Source: Amphritea sp. (GTDB taxonomy: Bacteria; Pseudomonadota; Gammaproteobacteria; Pseudomonadales; Balneatricaceae). From it: 5,492 nucleotides of DNA. The notes under the pieces are model-generated. The model was not told the origin of the DNA, ran no database searches, and saw nothing but the letters and a program-made list of their open reading frames with translations. Positions 1-5,317 of this stretch are shown here, in pieces (positions within the stretch are counted from its first letter, which is position 1; every line of letters begins with the position of its first letter). Made by a program: the position numbers and the translations under genes. The stretch is from NCBI GenBank assembly GCA_018067325.1, contig JAGPUU010000359.1:1-5492 (forward strand). The letters are read 5' to 3'.

Positions 1-164
1 ACATCGGCGCCAGTGAGGAATTTAAGAAGAGTGTATTCCGGCAAGTACAAAACTACCTTGCAAATGGTGTTCCTGAGCGTCCAGCGAGCCTTATCAAGGC
101 GTTCCAGAGTTATTACGGAATAGAGCCGCTTACTTCAGAGCATTTTTCTTTAGTTGGTAAGTAA
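1..164 (+). CDS. C-terminal end of an unrecognised protein (partial, 5' cut by window)
   Basis: The frame that starts with its first complete codon at base 3 is open for 53 codons and ends in TAA at 162-164. The other two plus frames hit stops (TGA near base 14, TAG at 121). The visible tail is soluble-looking and mixed charged/hydrophobic: it begins IGASEEFKKSVFRQ, has a PERPASL segment, and ends EHFSLVGK. The gene is followed by a strong hairpin terminator at 186-207, which supports a true gene end here. It converges with the copper-chaperone operon, so there is no reason to link their functions. I do not recognise the family from this fragment. Confidence 0.7.
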   Translation, partial: IGASEEFKKSVFRQVQNYLANGVPERPASLIKAFQSYYGIEPLTSEHFSLVGK

Positions 165-181
165 AAAGGTTGTAGGCAAAT

Positions 182-210
182 AAAAAAAACCGGCGAATGC
201 CGGTTTTATC
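182..210. terminator. Bidirectional intrinsic terminator between convergent genes
   Basis: A perfect 9-bp inverted repeat pairs 186-194 (AAAACCGGC) with 199-207 (GCCGGTTTT) around a GAAT tetraloop. An A-run lies on the left (182-189) and T's on the right. Read on plus it gives a GC stem with a T tail for the gene ending at 164. Read on minus it gives the same stem with a longer T-run for the PCuAC gene ending at 227. The location, exactly between two convergent stop codons, fits a shared terminator. Confidence 0.85.
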
Positions 211-226
211 ATATTACGGTAGCTAC

Positions 227-703
227 TTACTGATTTTGCGCTTTTTTCTGCATGCCATTGTGCATTTTCATCTGACCCATACCCGACATCACGTCTTTGA
301 CGCTTATATCCAGTGATTCAGAGCTGCCGTCGCTGAAATTTAGTCTCAGATCGATGGTTTCGCCTTTTACCAGGTTCTGCTTCAGACCGATCAACATGAT
401 ATGTAGGCCACCGGGCTTGAGCTCAACTTGTTGATTCCCTTTCAGGGTTATCTGTGGAACCTGACGCATTTTCATAACGCCATTTTCATTGGTGTGGGCG
501 TGCAGTTCAGCAACTTTGGAAACAGAGCTGGAAGCTGATATTAGTGAAATCTCTGTGTCACTGTTGTTTTTCAGGGACATAAAGGCAGCGCTGTTTGGCT
601 GTCCTGGTGGCACAGCGCGGGCGTAAGGTTGGTCAACTTTAACTTCAGCAAAAGCTGAAGCAGACAGTGTAAGCGCGGCGATCAGTGTGATTACTTTGTT
701 CAT
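227..703 (-). CDS. Periplasmic PCuAC-family (DUF461) copper(I) chaperone with Met/His-rich tail
   Basis: The 158-aa protein has a Sec signal peptide (residues 1-19, basic start, hydrophobic core, cleavage probably after SASAFA), so it acts in the periplasm. The family binds Cu(I) and hands it, together with Sco proteins, to the CuA centre of cytochrome c oxidase. The full family motif H-X10-M-X21-H-X-M is present exactly: H68, M79, H101, M103. It sits in the cupredoxin-like fold with the typical YARAVPPGQPNSAAFM strand (27-42) and GGLHIMLIGL (98-107). After the domain, residues 139-151 form an extra metal-binding-looking tail with M139, M142, M145, M147, H148 and M151. The start has a good Shine-Dalgarno (AAGGA, 5 nt spacer). 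It is the last gene of the operon, 51 nt behind the Sco gene. A weak short stem plus T-run between them might reduce its expression or simply be chance. Confidence 0.95.
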   Translation of the reverse strand: MNKVITLIAALTLSASAFAEVKVDQPYARAVPPGQPNSAAFMSLKNNSDTEISLISASSSVSKVAELHAHTNENGVMKMRQVPQITLKGNQQVELKPGGLHIMLIGLKQNLVKGETIDLRLNFSDGSSESLDISVKDVMSGMGQMKMHNGMQKKAQNQ

Positions 704-754
704 GACGGTCCTTATTTGTTCCAGTATCAGTTCTTTGAAGGTTAAAAAAATTGC

Positions 755-1357
755 TTAAAGCAGGGCTTCTATCTCAGTAACTAATTGATCAGGCATGGTG
801 CCATGCATCACCGTTTTACTGAGTTTTCCCTGTTTGTCGATCAGATAGATTCGGGATGAGTGATCTACCGCATAACCCATTGCGGAGTCCTTCATATCTA
901 CCATTCGATAAAACGAACCATACTGTCTGACGACAGTGTCGATGTTATCTCGACTACCAGTGATACCCAGAATTGAGGGGTGAAAGAAACTACTGTATTC
1001 CGCTAGTCTTTCGGGAGTGTCTCGTTCAGGGTCGACACTGATGAAGATAGGTTGAATCTGTTTTTGTTGCTCTGTATCCATGTTTTTTATTGCCTGGGAC
1101 ATTATGGCCAGAGAGGTTGGGCAGACATCGGGGCAATTCGTATAGCCTATATAGATCATCACCACTTTACCGTTGAAATCATGGAGGGATACATCGCCGT
1201 CAATGCCTTGTAGGGTAAAATCACCTCCCAGTGTCTGCAGCATCGACTGAGTTGAAGTGTTAGCGCGTGGCGAGAGGAGGTAGGCTGTGATAATTCCTCC
1301 TAATAGGGCCAGCGTTAGAAGTAACAGATTGCGAAGTGTTGTCAGGTTATTTGCCAT
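755..1357 (-). CDS. Sco1/SenC/PrrC-family copper chaperone, membrane-anchored
   Basis: The 200-aa protein has one N-terminal membrane segment (about residues 9-29) and a thioredoxin-fold domain facing the periplasm. The Sco signature is complete: C75-P-D-V-C79 (CxxxC) preceded by GYTNCPDVCPTS, the SVDPERDTP loop at 107-115, and the distal copper ligand H166 in YAVDHSSRIYLID. These residues bind copper and, in characterised Sco proteins, metallate or reduce the CuA site of cytochrome c oxidase subunit II. Length is typical for bacterial Sco. Its ATG overlaps the stop codon of the upstream gene by one base (TAATG), so translation is probably coupled. The downstream neighbour is a PCuAC chaperone, the classic partner. 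No oxidase subunit is visible in the window, so the client oxidase is inferred. Confidence 0.96.
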   Translation of the reverse strand: MANNLTTLRNLLLLTLALLGGIITAYLLSPRANTSTQSMLQTLGGDFTLQGIDGDVSLHDFNGKVVMIYIGYTNCPDVCPTSLAIMSQAIKNMDTEQQKQIQPIFISVDPERDTPERLAEYSSFFHPSILGITGSRDNIDTVVRQYGSFYRMVDMKDSAMGYAVDHSSRIYLIDKQGKLSKTVMHGTMPDQLVTEIEALL

Positions 1358-1833
1358 TATTTTGCTCTGAATTCAAACCATGTATTTAATTGTCCGGCTT
1401 CGGTTTTTGCTGAAACCGTTAATCGCCACTTCATTTCACCGGTAGTGCAGACCGCTAATTCTCCCTGACCTTTAAATACGCCAGGTTTACCTGTAACTGG
1501 GGAAAGTTCGGTCTGGTTAATACCCATATACATCTCGCTACCTTGCAGGCTTATCATTACCTGGCTAGCGTTAGTTCCTTCTATGCTTACTTGGTAACTC
1601 AAAGGCGTCAGTGAGCGGATCTCACGGGGCTGTATATCAAGCGTGAGGCTGGCCTCTCCAATATCGACTTTGCAACTCTGCTGCCTTAGATCACAGTTAC
1701 TGGCATACCCTGGGCTCTCTTTATTCGGGAGGCTGAACATGGATGCCCCCAGCCAGATCGCCAGAATAAACCCTCCCAGAAGAAGTAGGTATAGGTACTG
1801 GGAAGTGCTTTTTTTAGCTTCAGGTTGTGCCAT
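1357..1833 (-). CDS. Single-pass membrane protein of unknown function, first gene of the copper-chaperone operon
   Basis: The frame extends to an ATG at 1854. The ATG at 1833 is preferred because AAAGGAAA lies about 9 nt before it, while the upstream ATG has no well-placed ribosome site. This gives 158 aa: a short Lys-containing cytoplasmic start, one membrane helix (about 12-34), then a beta-rich extracytoplasmic domain of about 120 residues. That domain contains C47 and C54 (six residues between them), a Met patch M101-Y-M103, and a late block C129-TTGE-M134-K-W136. I do not recognise a named family. The layout (one helix plus an Ig/beta-sandwich-like domain) is reminiscent of FixH/YtkA-type proteins of oxidase maturation, but that is a resemblance by eye only. 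Coupling to the Sco gene by TAATG suggests a role in copper delivery or oxidase assembly. Confidence 0.85.
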   Translation of the reverse strand: MAQPEAKKSTSQYLYLLLLGGFILAIWLGASMFSLPNKESPGYASNCDLRQQSCKVDIGEASLTLDIQPREIRSLTPLSYQVSIEGTNASQVMISLQGSEMYMGINQTELSPVTGKPGVFKGQGELAVCTTGEMKWRLTVSAKTEAGQLNTWFEFRAK

Positions 1834-1866
1834 GTATGAGTATTTCCTTTGCATTGAATTGTCACC

Positions 1867-1882
1867 GATCCTGGCAAGGATC
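1867..1882 (-). other. Small hairpin in the leader of the copper operon
   Basis: GATCC (1867-1871) and GGATC (1878-1882) form a 5-bp stem with a 6-base loop, about 34 bases upstream of the preferred start codon at 1833. There is no T-run, so it is not a terminator. It may be structural or chance. Confidence 0.25.
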
Positions 1883-2085
1883 TGAATGTGGCAAATTGTC
1901 GCATTAACAGTGGGCCAGTGAAATGCCTGATTATTCGATAAAACTGAAACGCATATGGATATTTGTTTTAATTCTAAACGAATATAAATCAGTAACTTGT
2001 TTAAATATAAGGATATTACAAATTATTTAACATTAATTGATAATAATTAGTGTATGAAAGGTGCGCTTATTTATGGGAATGAATC

Positions 2086-2091
2086 TATACT
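2086..2091 (+). promoter_or_regulatory. Possible -10 hexamer for the small zinc-ribbon gene
   Basis: TATACT matches five of six positions of the sigma-70 -10 consensus and lies 35-40 bases before the start codon at 2126. The hexamer at the right distance upstream (around 2063-2068) is a poor -35 match, so the assignment is tentative. Confidence 0.3.
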
Positions 2092-2125
2092 CTTGATGAT
2101 TACGCATTAGCTCATGGGGGGGTAC

Positions 2126-2329
2126 ATGCATCCACACTGTCGGGATTGTAAATTTCTGATTGAGTCCAAGCTCATCACTGAGCCGCATCATAGTTTAAAG
2201 CCTCTGTTGAATAAGCCAGCTGCGCAAGTCTATCAATGTCGTAACTGTGAGAGTTGTTTTATCTTTACCAATAAAGATATTTCTCTGGTTATGTTGAATA
2301 AAGAGGTTGAGAGTAGTAATCCTGTGTAG
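2126..2329 (+). CDS. Small zinc-ribbon-like protein, function unknown
   Basis: This 67-aa frame ends in TAG at 2327-2329. Two in-frame ATGs exist, at 2114 and 2126. The second is chosen because a run of seven G's (2116-2122) sits just upstream and can pair with anti-Shine-Dalgarno CCUCC, while nothing suitable precedes the first. From this start the protein has C5-RD-C8 and C38-RN-C41 with a further C44, i.e. two CxxC knuckles about 29 residues apart, the spacing expected of a zinc ribbon or rubredoxin-like knuckle pair. Histidines cluster near the N-terminus (MHPHC). There is no signal peptide or membrane segment, so it is probably cytosolic. The paired Cys pattern argues against a chance ORF. 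It lies 113 bases upstream of dgt on the same strand; a functional link is not evident. Confidence 0.6.
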   Translation: MHPHCRDCKFLIESKLITEPHHSLKPLLNKPAAQVYQCRNCESCFIFTNKDISLVMLNKEVESSNPV

Positions 2330-2431
2330 CGCTGCTTGCATTAGTGTTCTTTTAAGGGGATCTAACAGCAGGCATTTAAATGATTGATTTGCCTTAATTG
2401 ATGCCTCACACTGATAAAAACAGAGCATTCT

Positions 2432-2434
2432 GGA
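2432..2434 (+). promoter_or_regulatory. Shine-Dalgarno GGA that supports the downstream dgt start
   Basis: GGA within TGGAAC lies 8 nt before the ATG at 2443 and 5 nt before the ATG at 2440. The upstream in-frame starts TTG 2398 and ATG 2401 have no comparable purine stretch, only T/A-rich sequence. Confidence 0.4.
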
Positions 2435-2442
2435 ACTCAATG

Positions 2443-3762
2443 ATGCAGTGGGATAAGCTTCTTACAGCTAAACGCTATGGCCATGAAAGTCTGACACCTG
2501 AAGAGGTAGGCCGCAGTCATTTTCATAAGGATCATGACCGAATTGTTTTCTCCAGTGCATTTCGCCGCCTTGGGCGAAAAACCCAGGTTCACCCTCTTGC
2601 ACTCAATGACCATATTCACACCCGTCTGACTCACAGTATCGAAGTGGGAAGCCTTGGCCGTAGCTTGGGTATTCGAGTGGGGGAATTGCTGCAGGACCAG
2701 CTACCTGAGTGGATTAGTCCCCATGATCTAGGAACCATTGTTCAATCTGCTTGCCTGGCCCATGACATCGGCAATCCGCCTTTTGGTCATGCGGGAGAGT
2801 ATGCGATCCGTGACTGGTTCAAGCATAAAGCCCCTGCGCATTATCTTGAGGAACTCACGCCGGATGAATTGTTGGACTTGCAGACTTTTGAGGGTAATGC
2901 TCAAGGGTTTCGAGTGGTTACCCGAATTGAGAATCACCTGTTTGATGGAGGGTTACGGTTAACTTATCCGACACTTGGAACACTTTTAAAGTATCCATGG
3001 ACGGTTGAACGGGCCGGAAAGAAGGGCAAGTTTAGTTGTTTTGGCACCGAGCGGGAAATACTGAATGCGCTTGGGCGTGAGCTTGGCCTGATTTCGCTTG
3101 GTGAAGATTACTGGTGTCGACACCCTCTGGCTTTTTTGGTCGAAGCGGCTGATGATATCTGTTACGCAATTCTAGATCTTGAAGATGCTATCGAATTAAA
3201 CATCCTCGGCTTTAATGATATAAAACCGATTTTGTTGCAGATGTGTGGTGATCTTAACTATGAAGATGAGATCTTTTCCACTCAGGCATCTGCTCGACGT
3301 AAAGTTTCAGCGCTACGTGGTATGGCGATGGAAAATATGGTGGAGTCTGTGGTCGCTGCTTTTATGGCTAACCTGCCGTTGATTATGAGTGGGAAGTATA
3401 AGGGGGAATTGCTGGCGGATGGTGATCCAGGCGTTCAGACGGGTTTGCAGAATGCAAAAATCCTGGCCCGTGAAAGGGTGTTTCCTGATAACCGTAAGGC
3501 TGAACTTGAAGTGGGAGCTTACACCACTCTGGGATCTCTATTGGATGCTTTTTGCCAGGCTGCCTATGAACAGCATACACAGGGGAGCGATCAGCTAAGC
3601 TATCGAAGTCAGAAGATAATTAGTTTGATGGGTATCCATAGTCCTGAACCTGATTGGCGCCTATACCCATCCTATATGCGGGTACTCGATTTTATAGGCG
3701 GAATGACGGACAATTACGCAGCTTATCTGGCGCGTCAGATAGGTGGTATGTCTGTTAATTAA
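2443..3762 (+). CDS. dgt: Deoxyguanosinetriphosphate triphosphohydrolase (dGTPase), HD superfamily
   Basis: The protein hydrolyses dGTP (possibly other dNTPs) to the nucleoside and tripolyphosphate in the cytosol, affecting dNTP pool balance. The HD-domain metal ligands are all visible: H64 in TRLTHSIEVG, H107-D108 in CLAHDIGNPPFGH, and D237/D238 in EAADDICYA. Family blocks FHKDHDRIVFSSAFRRLGRKTQVHP (27 onward) and FEGNAQGFR (149-157) are intact. The frame could begin at TTG 2398 or ATG 2401, but residues from MQWDKLLTAKRYG line up with the usual N-terminus of the shorter pseudomonad-type enzymes (as I recall, beginning near MDWQTLL). A GGA also lies 8 nt upstream of ATG 2443, giving 439 aa, near the usual length for that subgroup and shorter than the E. 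coli enzyme. ATG 2440 is equally possible. The next gene, yciH, follows after 29 nt. Confidence 0.96.
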   Translation: MQWDKLLTAKRYGHESLTPEEVGRSHFHKDHDRIVFSSAFRRLGRKTQVHPLALNDHIHTRLTHSIEVGSLGRSLGIRVGELLQDQLPEWISPHDLGTIVQSACLAHDIGNPPFGHAGEYAIRDWFKHKAPAHYLEELTPDELLDLQTFEGNAQGFRVVTRIENHLFDGGLRLTYPTLGTLLKYPWTVERAGKKGKFSCFGTEREILNALGRELGLISLGEDYWCRHPLAFLVEAADDICYAILDLEDAIELNILGFNDIKPILLQMCGDLNYEDEIFSTQASARRKVSALRGMAMENMVESVVAAFMANLPLIMSGKYKGELLADGDPGVQTGLQNAKILARERVFPDNRKAELEVGAYTTLGSLLDAFCQAAYEQHTQGSDQLSYRSQKIISLMGIHSPEPDWRLYPSYMRVLDFIGGMTDNYAAYLARQIGGMSVN

Positions 3763-3776
3763 GTAAAGTTTGTAAT

Positions 3777-3782
3777 AAAAGG
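3777..3782 (+). promoter_or_regulatory. Shine-Dalgarno that decides a GTG start for yciH
   Basis: AAAAGG lies 9 nt before GTG 3792. The next in-frame ATG (3798) would be 15 nt away, too far for this site, so the GTG is the likely start. Confidence 0.55.
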
Positions 3783-3791
3783 TATCTATCC

Positions 3792-4163
3792 GTGTCGATG
3801 CGTAATCAGTTAAGTAATCTGGTTTTTTCCACTGAGAAAGGAGTGCTCTGCTCCGGTTGTAAAGAAGCTGTAGATAGCTGTATTTGTGACCAGCTGTCCG
3901 ATCAGACCCGATTAGAAGGGCTGGATGGGGTTGTTCGGATACGCCGTGAAACGTCTGGTCGGAAAGGTAAAGGTGTATCAACCGTTACCGGTGTTCCTTT
4001 AGCTGAGAAAGAGCTTAAAGCCTTGGCGAAAAATCTAAAGCAGCAATGTGGTACCGGCGGCTCACTAAAGGATGGGGTAATCGAAATCCAGGGTGATCAT
4101 CGGGATAAGCTTAAACAGTTATTAGAAAAACAGGGTTATACCGTAAAGCTAGCGGGAGGCTGA
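3792..4163 (+). CDS. yciH: YciH/SUI1-family translation factor with N-terminal Cys (zinc-knuckle-like) motif
   Basis: The 123-aa protein carries the complete SUI1/eIF1 domain in its C-terminal two thirds: VVRIRRETSGRKGKG (47-61), STVTGVPL, then QQCGTGGSLKDGVIEIQGDH (84-103) and a final KLAGG. The family is the bacterial homologue of eIF1, and E. coli YciH has been linked to start-site fidelity and stress-time translation inhibition. Ahead of the domain sits C20-SG-C23 and C30-I-C32, a CxxC/CxC set that could hold one zinc ion. The E. coli protein lacks it, while I recall a similar motif in pseudomonad homologues. The GTG start is chosen from the Shine-Dalgarno. The gene follows dgt closely, and its stop overlaps the ribosome-site region of the next small gene, suggesting co-transcription. 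Confidence 0.95.
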   Translation: MSMRNQLSNLVFSTEKGVLCSGCKEAVDSCICDQLSDQTRLEGLDGVVRIRRETSGRKGKGVSTVTGVPLAEKELKALAKNLKQQCGTGGSLKDGVIEIQGDHRDKLKQLLEKQGYTVKLAGG

Positions 4164-4164
4164 G

Positions 4165-4290
4165 ATGGCAGAGAAAAAGTCTAAGTCTAAGAAGGTCTGT
4201 ACATTCTGTTGGGTCATGCGCTTTATGTTACTTTTTTTTGCAATAGTCGCTGTTTTTGTCATGAATGGGTTCTACCATTTTCTGAATTAG
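4165..4290 (+). CDS. 41-aa single-pass membrane protein, function unknown
   Basis: This short frame starts ATG at 4165, one base after the yciH stop, and ends TAG at 4288-4290. A strong Shine-Dalgarno GGGAGG (4154-4159) lies 5 nt upstream, inside the end of yciH. The protein has a highly basic cytosolic start (MAEKKSKSKK), a C12-TF-C15 pair next to a Trp, then one hydrophobic helix (about residues 17-35, MRFMLLFFAIVAVFVMNGF) and a short YHFLN tail. By the positive-inside rule the N-terminus should be cytosolic. The close coupling to yciH and the clean N-in layout argue that it is a real gene. I do not recognise the family. The CxxC could bind a metal or be palmitoylation-like chance; the sequence does not say. 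Confidence 0.75.
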   Translation: MAEKKSKSKKVCTFCWVMRFMLLFFAIVAVFVMNGFYHFLN

Positions 4291-4298
4291 AACCTTAT

Positions 4299-4316
4299 TT
4301 GGCAGGATGCCAATTT
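4299..4316 (+). terminator. Weak hairpin between the small membrane protein gene and the protease gene
   Basis: TTGGCA (4299-4304) pairs with TGCCAA (4308-4313) around a GGA loop, followed by only TTT. It is too AT-rich and short-tailed for an efficient terminator, so partial attenuation or RNA processing is more likely than a full stop. The protease gene begins 21 bases later. Confidence 0.3.
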
Positions 4317-4336
4317 CCTGAATAGGGAGCTCGACA

Positions 4337-5092
4337 ATGAATAAATTTATGATGCTACGTTGTTTAATTTGTAGTTTGTTATGTGCGCTGAGTTTAAGCG
4401 CTAGTGCTGAGATATTTTCCTATTTAGATAGTAATGGACGAAAAATATACGTCGATAGTCAGCATAAAATCCCCCCGCGTTACAGAGATCATAGTGACAC
4501 CAGAGTAATAGCCGTAGAGCAGCTGACCGAACAAGAGCAGCAGGATCGTAAAGTTATGCGCGATCTGGCTGGCAAGCGACAAGAGCTAAAGCGACAGCTG
4601 CGCAAACTAGAAACCACACTGGCTAAGATGGAGACCTCTATTATACTCAGGGGCCGTCAGGTTATTCTCCCTGTTGAAATAAACTGGCGTGGCCGTAAAA
4701 GAACACTCAACTTACTGCTGGATACCGGAGCCTCAATGACGGTATTACATCAGGATTCGGTAGCTTCGCTGAATACGGTTAGCCGGGATAGCAGTTATGC
4801 CCAGGTTGCTGGTGGTGGACTCATTAAAACTGAAAGAGTAGTTTTTGATAGGGTAAGCGTTGGCCCTTATGATTTTGAAAATCAATCCACTGCTGTCATC
4901 GAAAACAGTGGTAGTGCAGGCTTCAATGGCTTGCTAGGCATGGATATTCTGGGAAGAGTTCGCTACGAAATAGATTACGGTCAACGTAAGATTGTCTGGA
5001 GTCCGGGTGAATACAAACAGATGCAACTGGCGGCAGAGAAACTGAAAGAGCTTCAGGTTGAAGCTGCTAAAATCACGCTTCCAGATGAATAA
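4337..5092 (+). CDS. Exported DUF4124-coiled coil-retropepsin-like aspartyl protease family protein
   Basis: The 251-aa protein begins with a signal peptide (1-24, cleavage probably after SASA), so it works in the periplasm or envelope. Next comes a short DUF4124-like segment (about 25-52: EIFSYLDSNGRKIYVDS), then a charged helical, coiled-coil-like stretch (about 62-101, rich in E/Q/K/R). The C-terminal half is a retropepsin-type domain: the catalytic motif L128-D129-T130-G131-A132-S133 is intact, followed by a G-rich flap-like region (AQVAGGGLIKTERV, 155-168) and the second hydrophobic-Gly motif GLLGMDIL (198-205). Such single-domain proteases act as dimers; the substrate here is unknown. 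A Shine-Dalgarno GGGAG (4325-4329) lies 7 nt from the ATG. The gene ends in a strong terminator whose stem begins within the stop codon. Confidence 0.9.
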   Translation: MNKFMMLRCLICSLLCALSLSASAEIFSYLDSNGRKIYVDSQHKIPPRYRDHSDTRVIAVEQLTEQEQQDRKVMRDLAGKRQELKRQLRKLETTLAKMETSIILRGRQVILPVEINWRGRKRTLNLLLDTGASMTVLHQDSVASLNTVSRDSSYAQVAGGGLIKTERVVFDRVSVGPYDFENQSTAVIENSGSAGFNGLLGMDILGRVRYEIDYGQRKIVWSPGEYKQMQLAAEKLKELQVEAAKITLPDE

Positions 5093-5119
5093 AGCCCGCA
5101 ATAGCGGGCTTTGTTTTTT
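5091..5119 (+). terminator. Strong intrinsic terminator after the protease gene
   Basis: AAAGCCCGC (5091-5099) pairs perfectly with GCGGGCTTT (5104-5112) around an AATA loop, giving a 9-bp stem followed by G and a run of six T's. The stem begins inside the TAA stop codon. Read on the minus strand it has only a short T tail, so it may also weakly stop transcription from the right-hand minus frame. Confidence 0.9.
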
Positions 5120-5137
5120 GGCAAGTTATTCAGTAGC

Positions 5138-5317
5138 TTAGTTGAGTTCCTGCTCTGCCAGGTTTAGATCCAGTGTTGCCTTGAGTAGCTTATAGAGACG
5201 AATTGCAGCGTCGATCTCCTCTTTGCGATTGGTCAAATTCTCGATGTTCAATCCCAATGGAATTCCCAGATCGCCACAATATCTACTCAAAAATACTGCG
5301 TAATTATTCCGCTCCAG
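5138..5317 (-). CDS. 59-codon minus frame without a standard start: CTG-start small gene or truncated remnant
   Basis: The frame ends in TAA (complement of 5138-5140) and is bounded upstream by an in-frame TGA (complement of 5327-5329). No ATG, GTG or TTG lies near its upstream end (the first TTG falls about 10 codons in). A CTG at 5317 is preceded by GAGG with a 7-nt spacer, the geometry of a real ribosome site; an ATT two codons earlier would give an N-terminus starting x-NLERNNY. The protein looks genuine: ERNNYAVFLSRYCGD, then a GIPLGLNIENL turn, and an amphipathic charged helix from about residue 31 (RKEEIDAAIRLYKLLKATLD) to the end AEQELN. No signal peptide or membrane helix is seen. 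I do not recognise it. Alternatives: the C-terminus of a gene broken by a rearrangement near 5325, or an assembly error. Confidence 0.4.
   Translation of the reverse strand: MERNNYAVFLSRYCGDLGIPLGLNIENLTNRKEEIDAAIRLYKLLKATLDLNLAEQELN

Larger units (their letters stand above)
1855..2125. other. AT-rich divergent intergenic region
   Basis: About 270 bases separate the start of the minus-strand copper operon from the first plus-strand gene and must hold promoters for both. The part from about 1930 to 2055 is strongly AT-rich. It contains a small leader hairpin on the copper-operon side (1867-1882), an AT-rich partial palindrome at 2033-2051, and a TATACT hexamer at 2086-2091. I see no convincing paired -35/-10 set for the minus operon and no open frame worth calling. 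Confidence 0.5.

Noticed and set aside
1643..1885. Open plus-strand frame of 80 codons over the first copper-operon gene
   Set aside because: It lies antisense to a well-supported membrane protein gene, has no ribosome site and no recognisable motif. Treated as a shadow.
2195..2440. Open minus-strand frame of 81 codons opposite the zinc-ribbon gene
   Set aside because: The plus-strand frame has a paired CxxC pattern, while this one has no motif and no convincing start context.
3661..3981. Open minus-strand frame of 106 codons across the dgt/yciH junction
   Set aside because: It overlaps the end of dgt and half of the SUI1 domain gene on the opposite strand, and its composition is not protein-like for a family I know. 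Shadow of two real genes.
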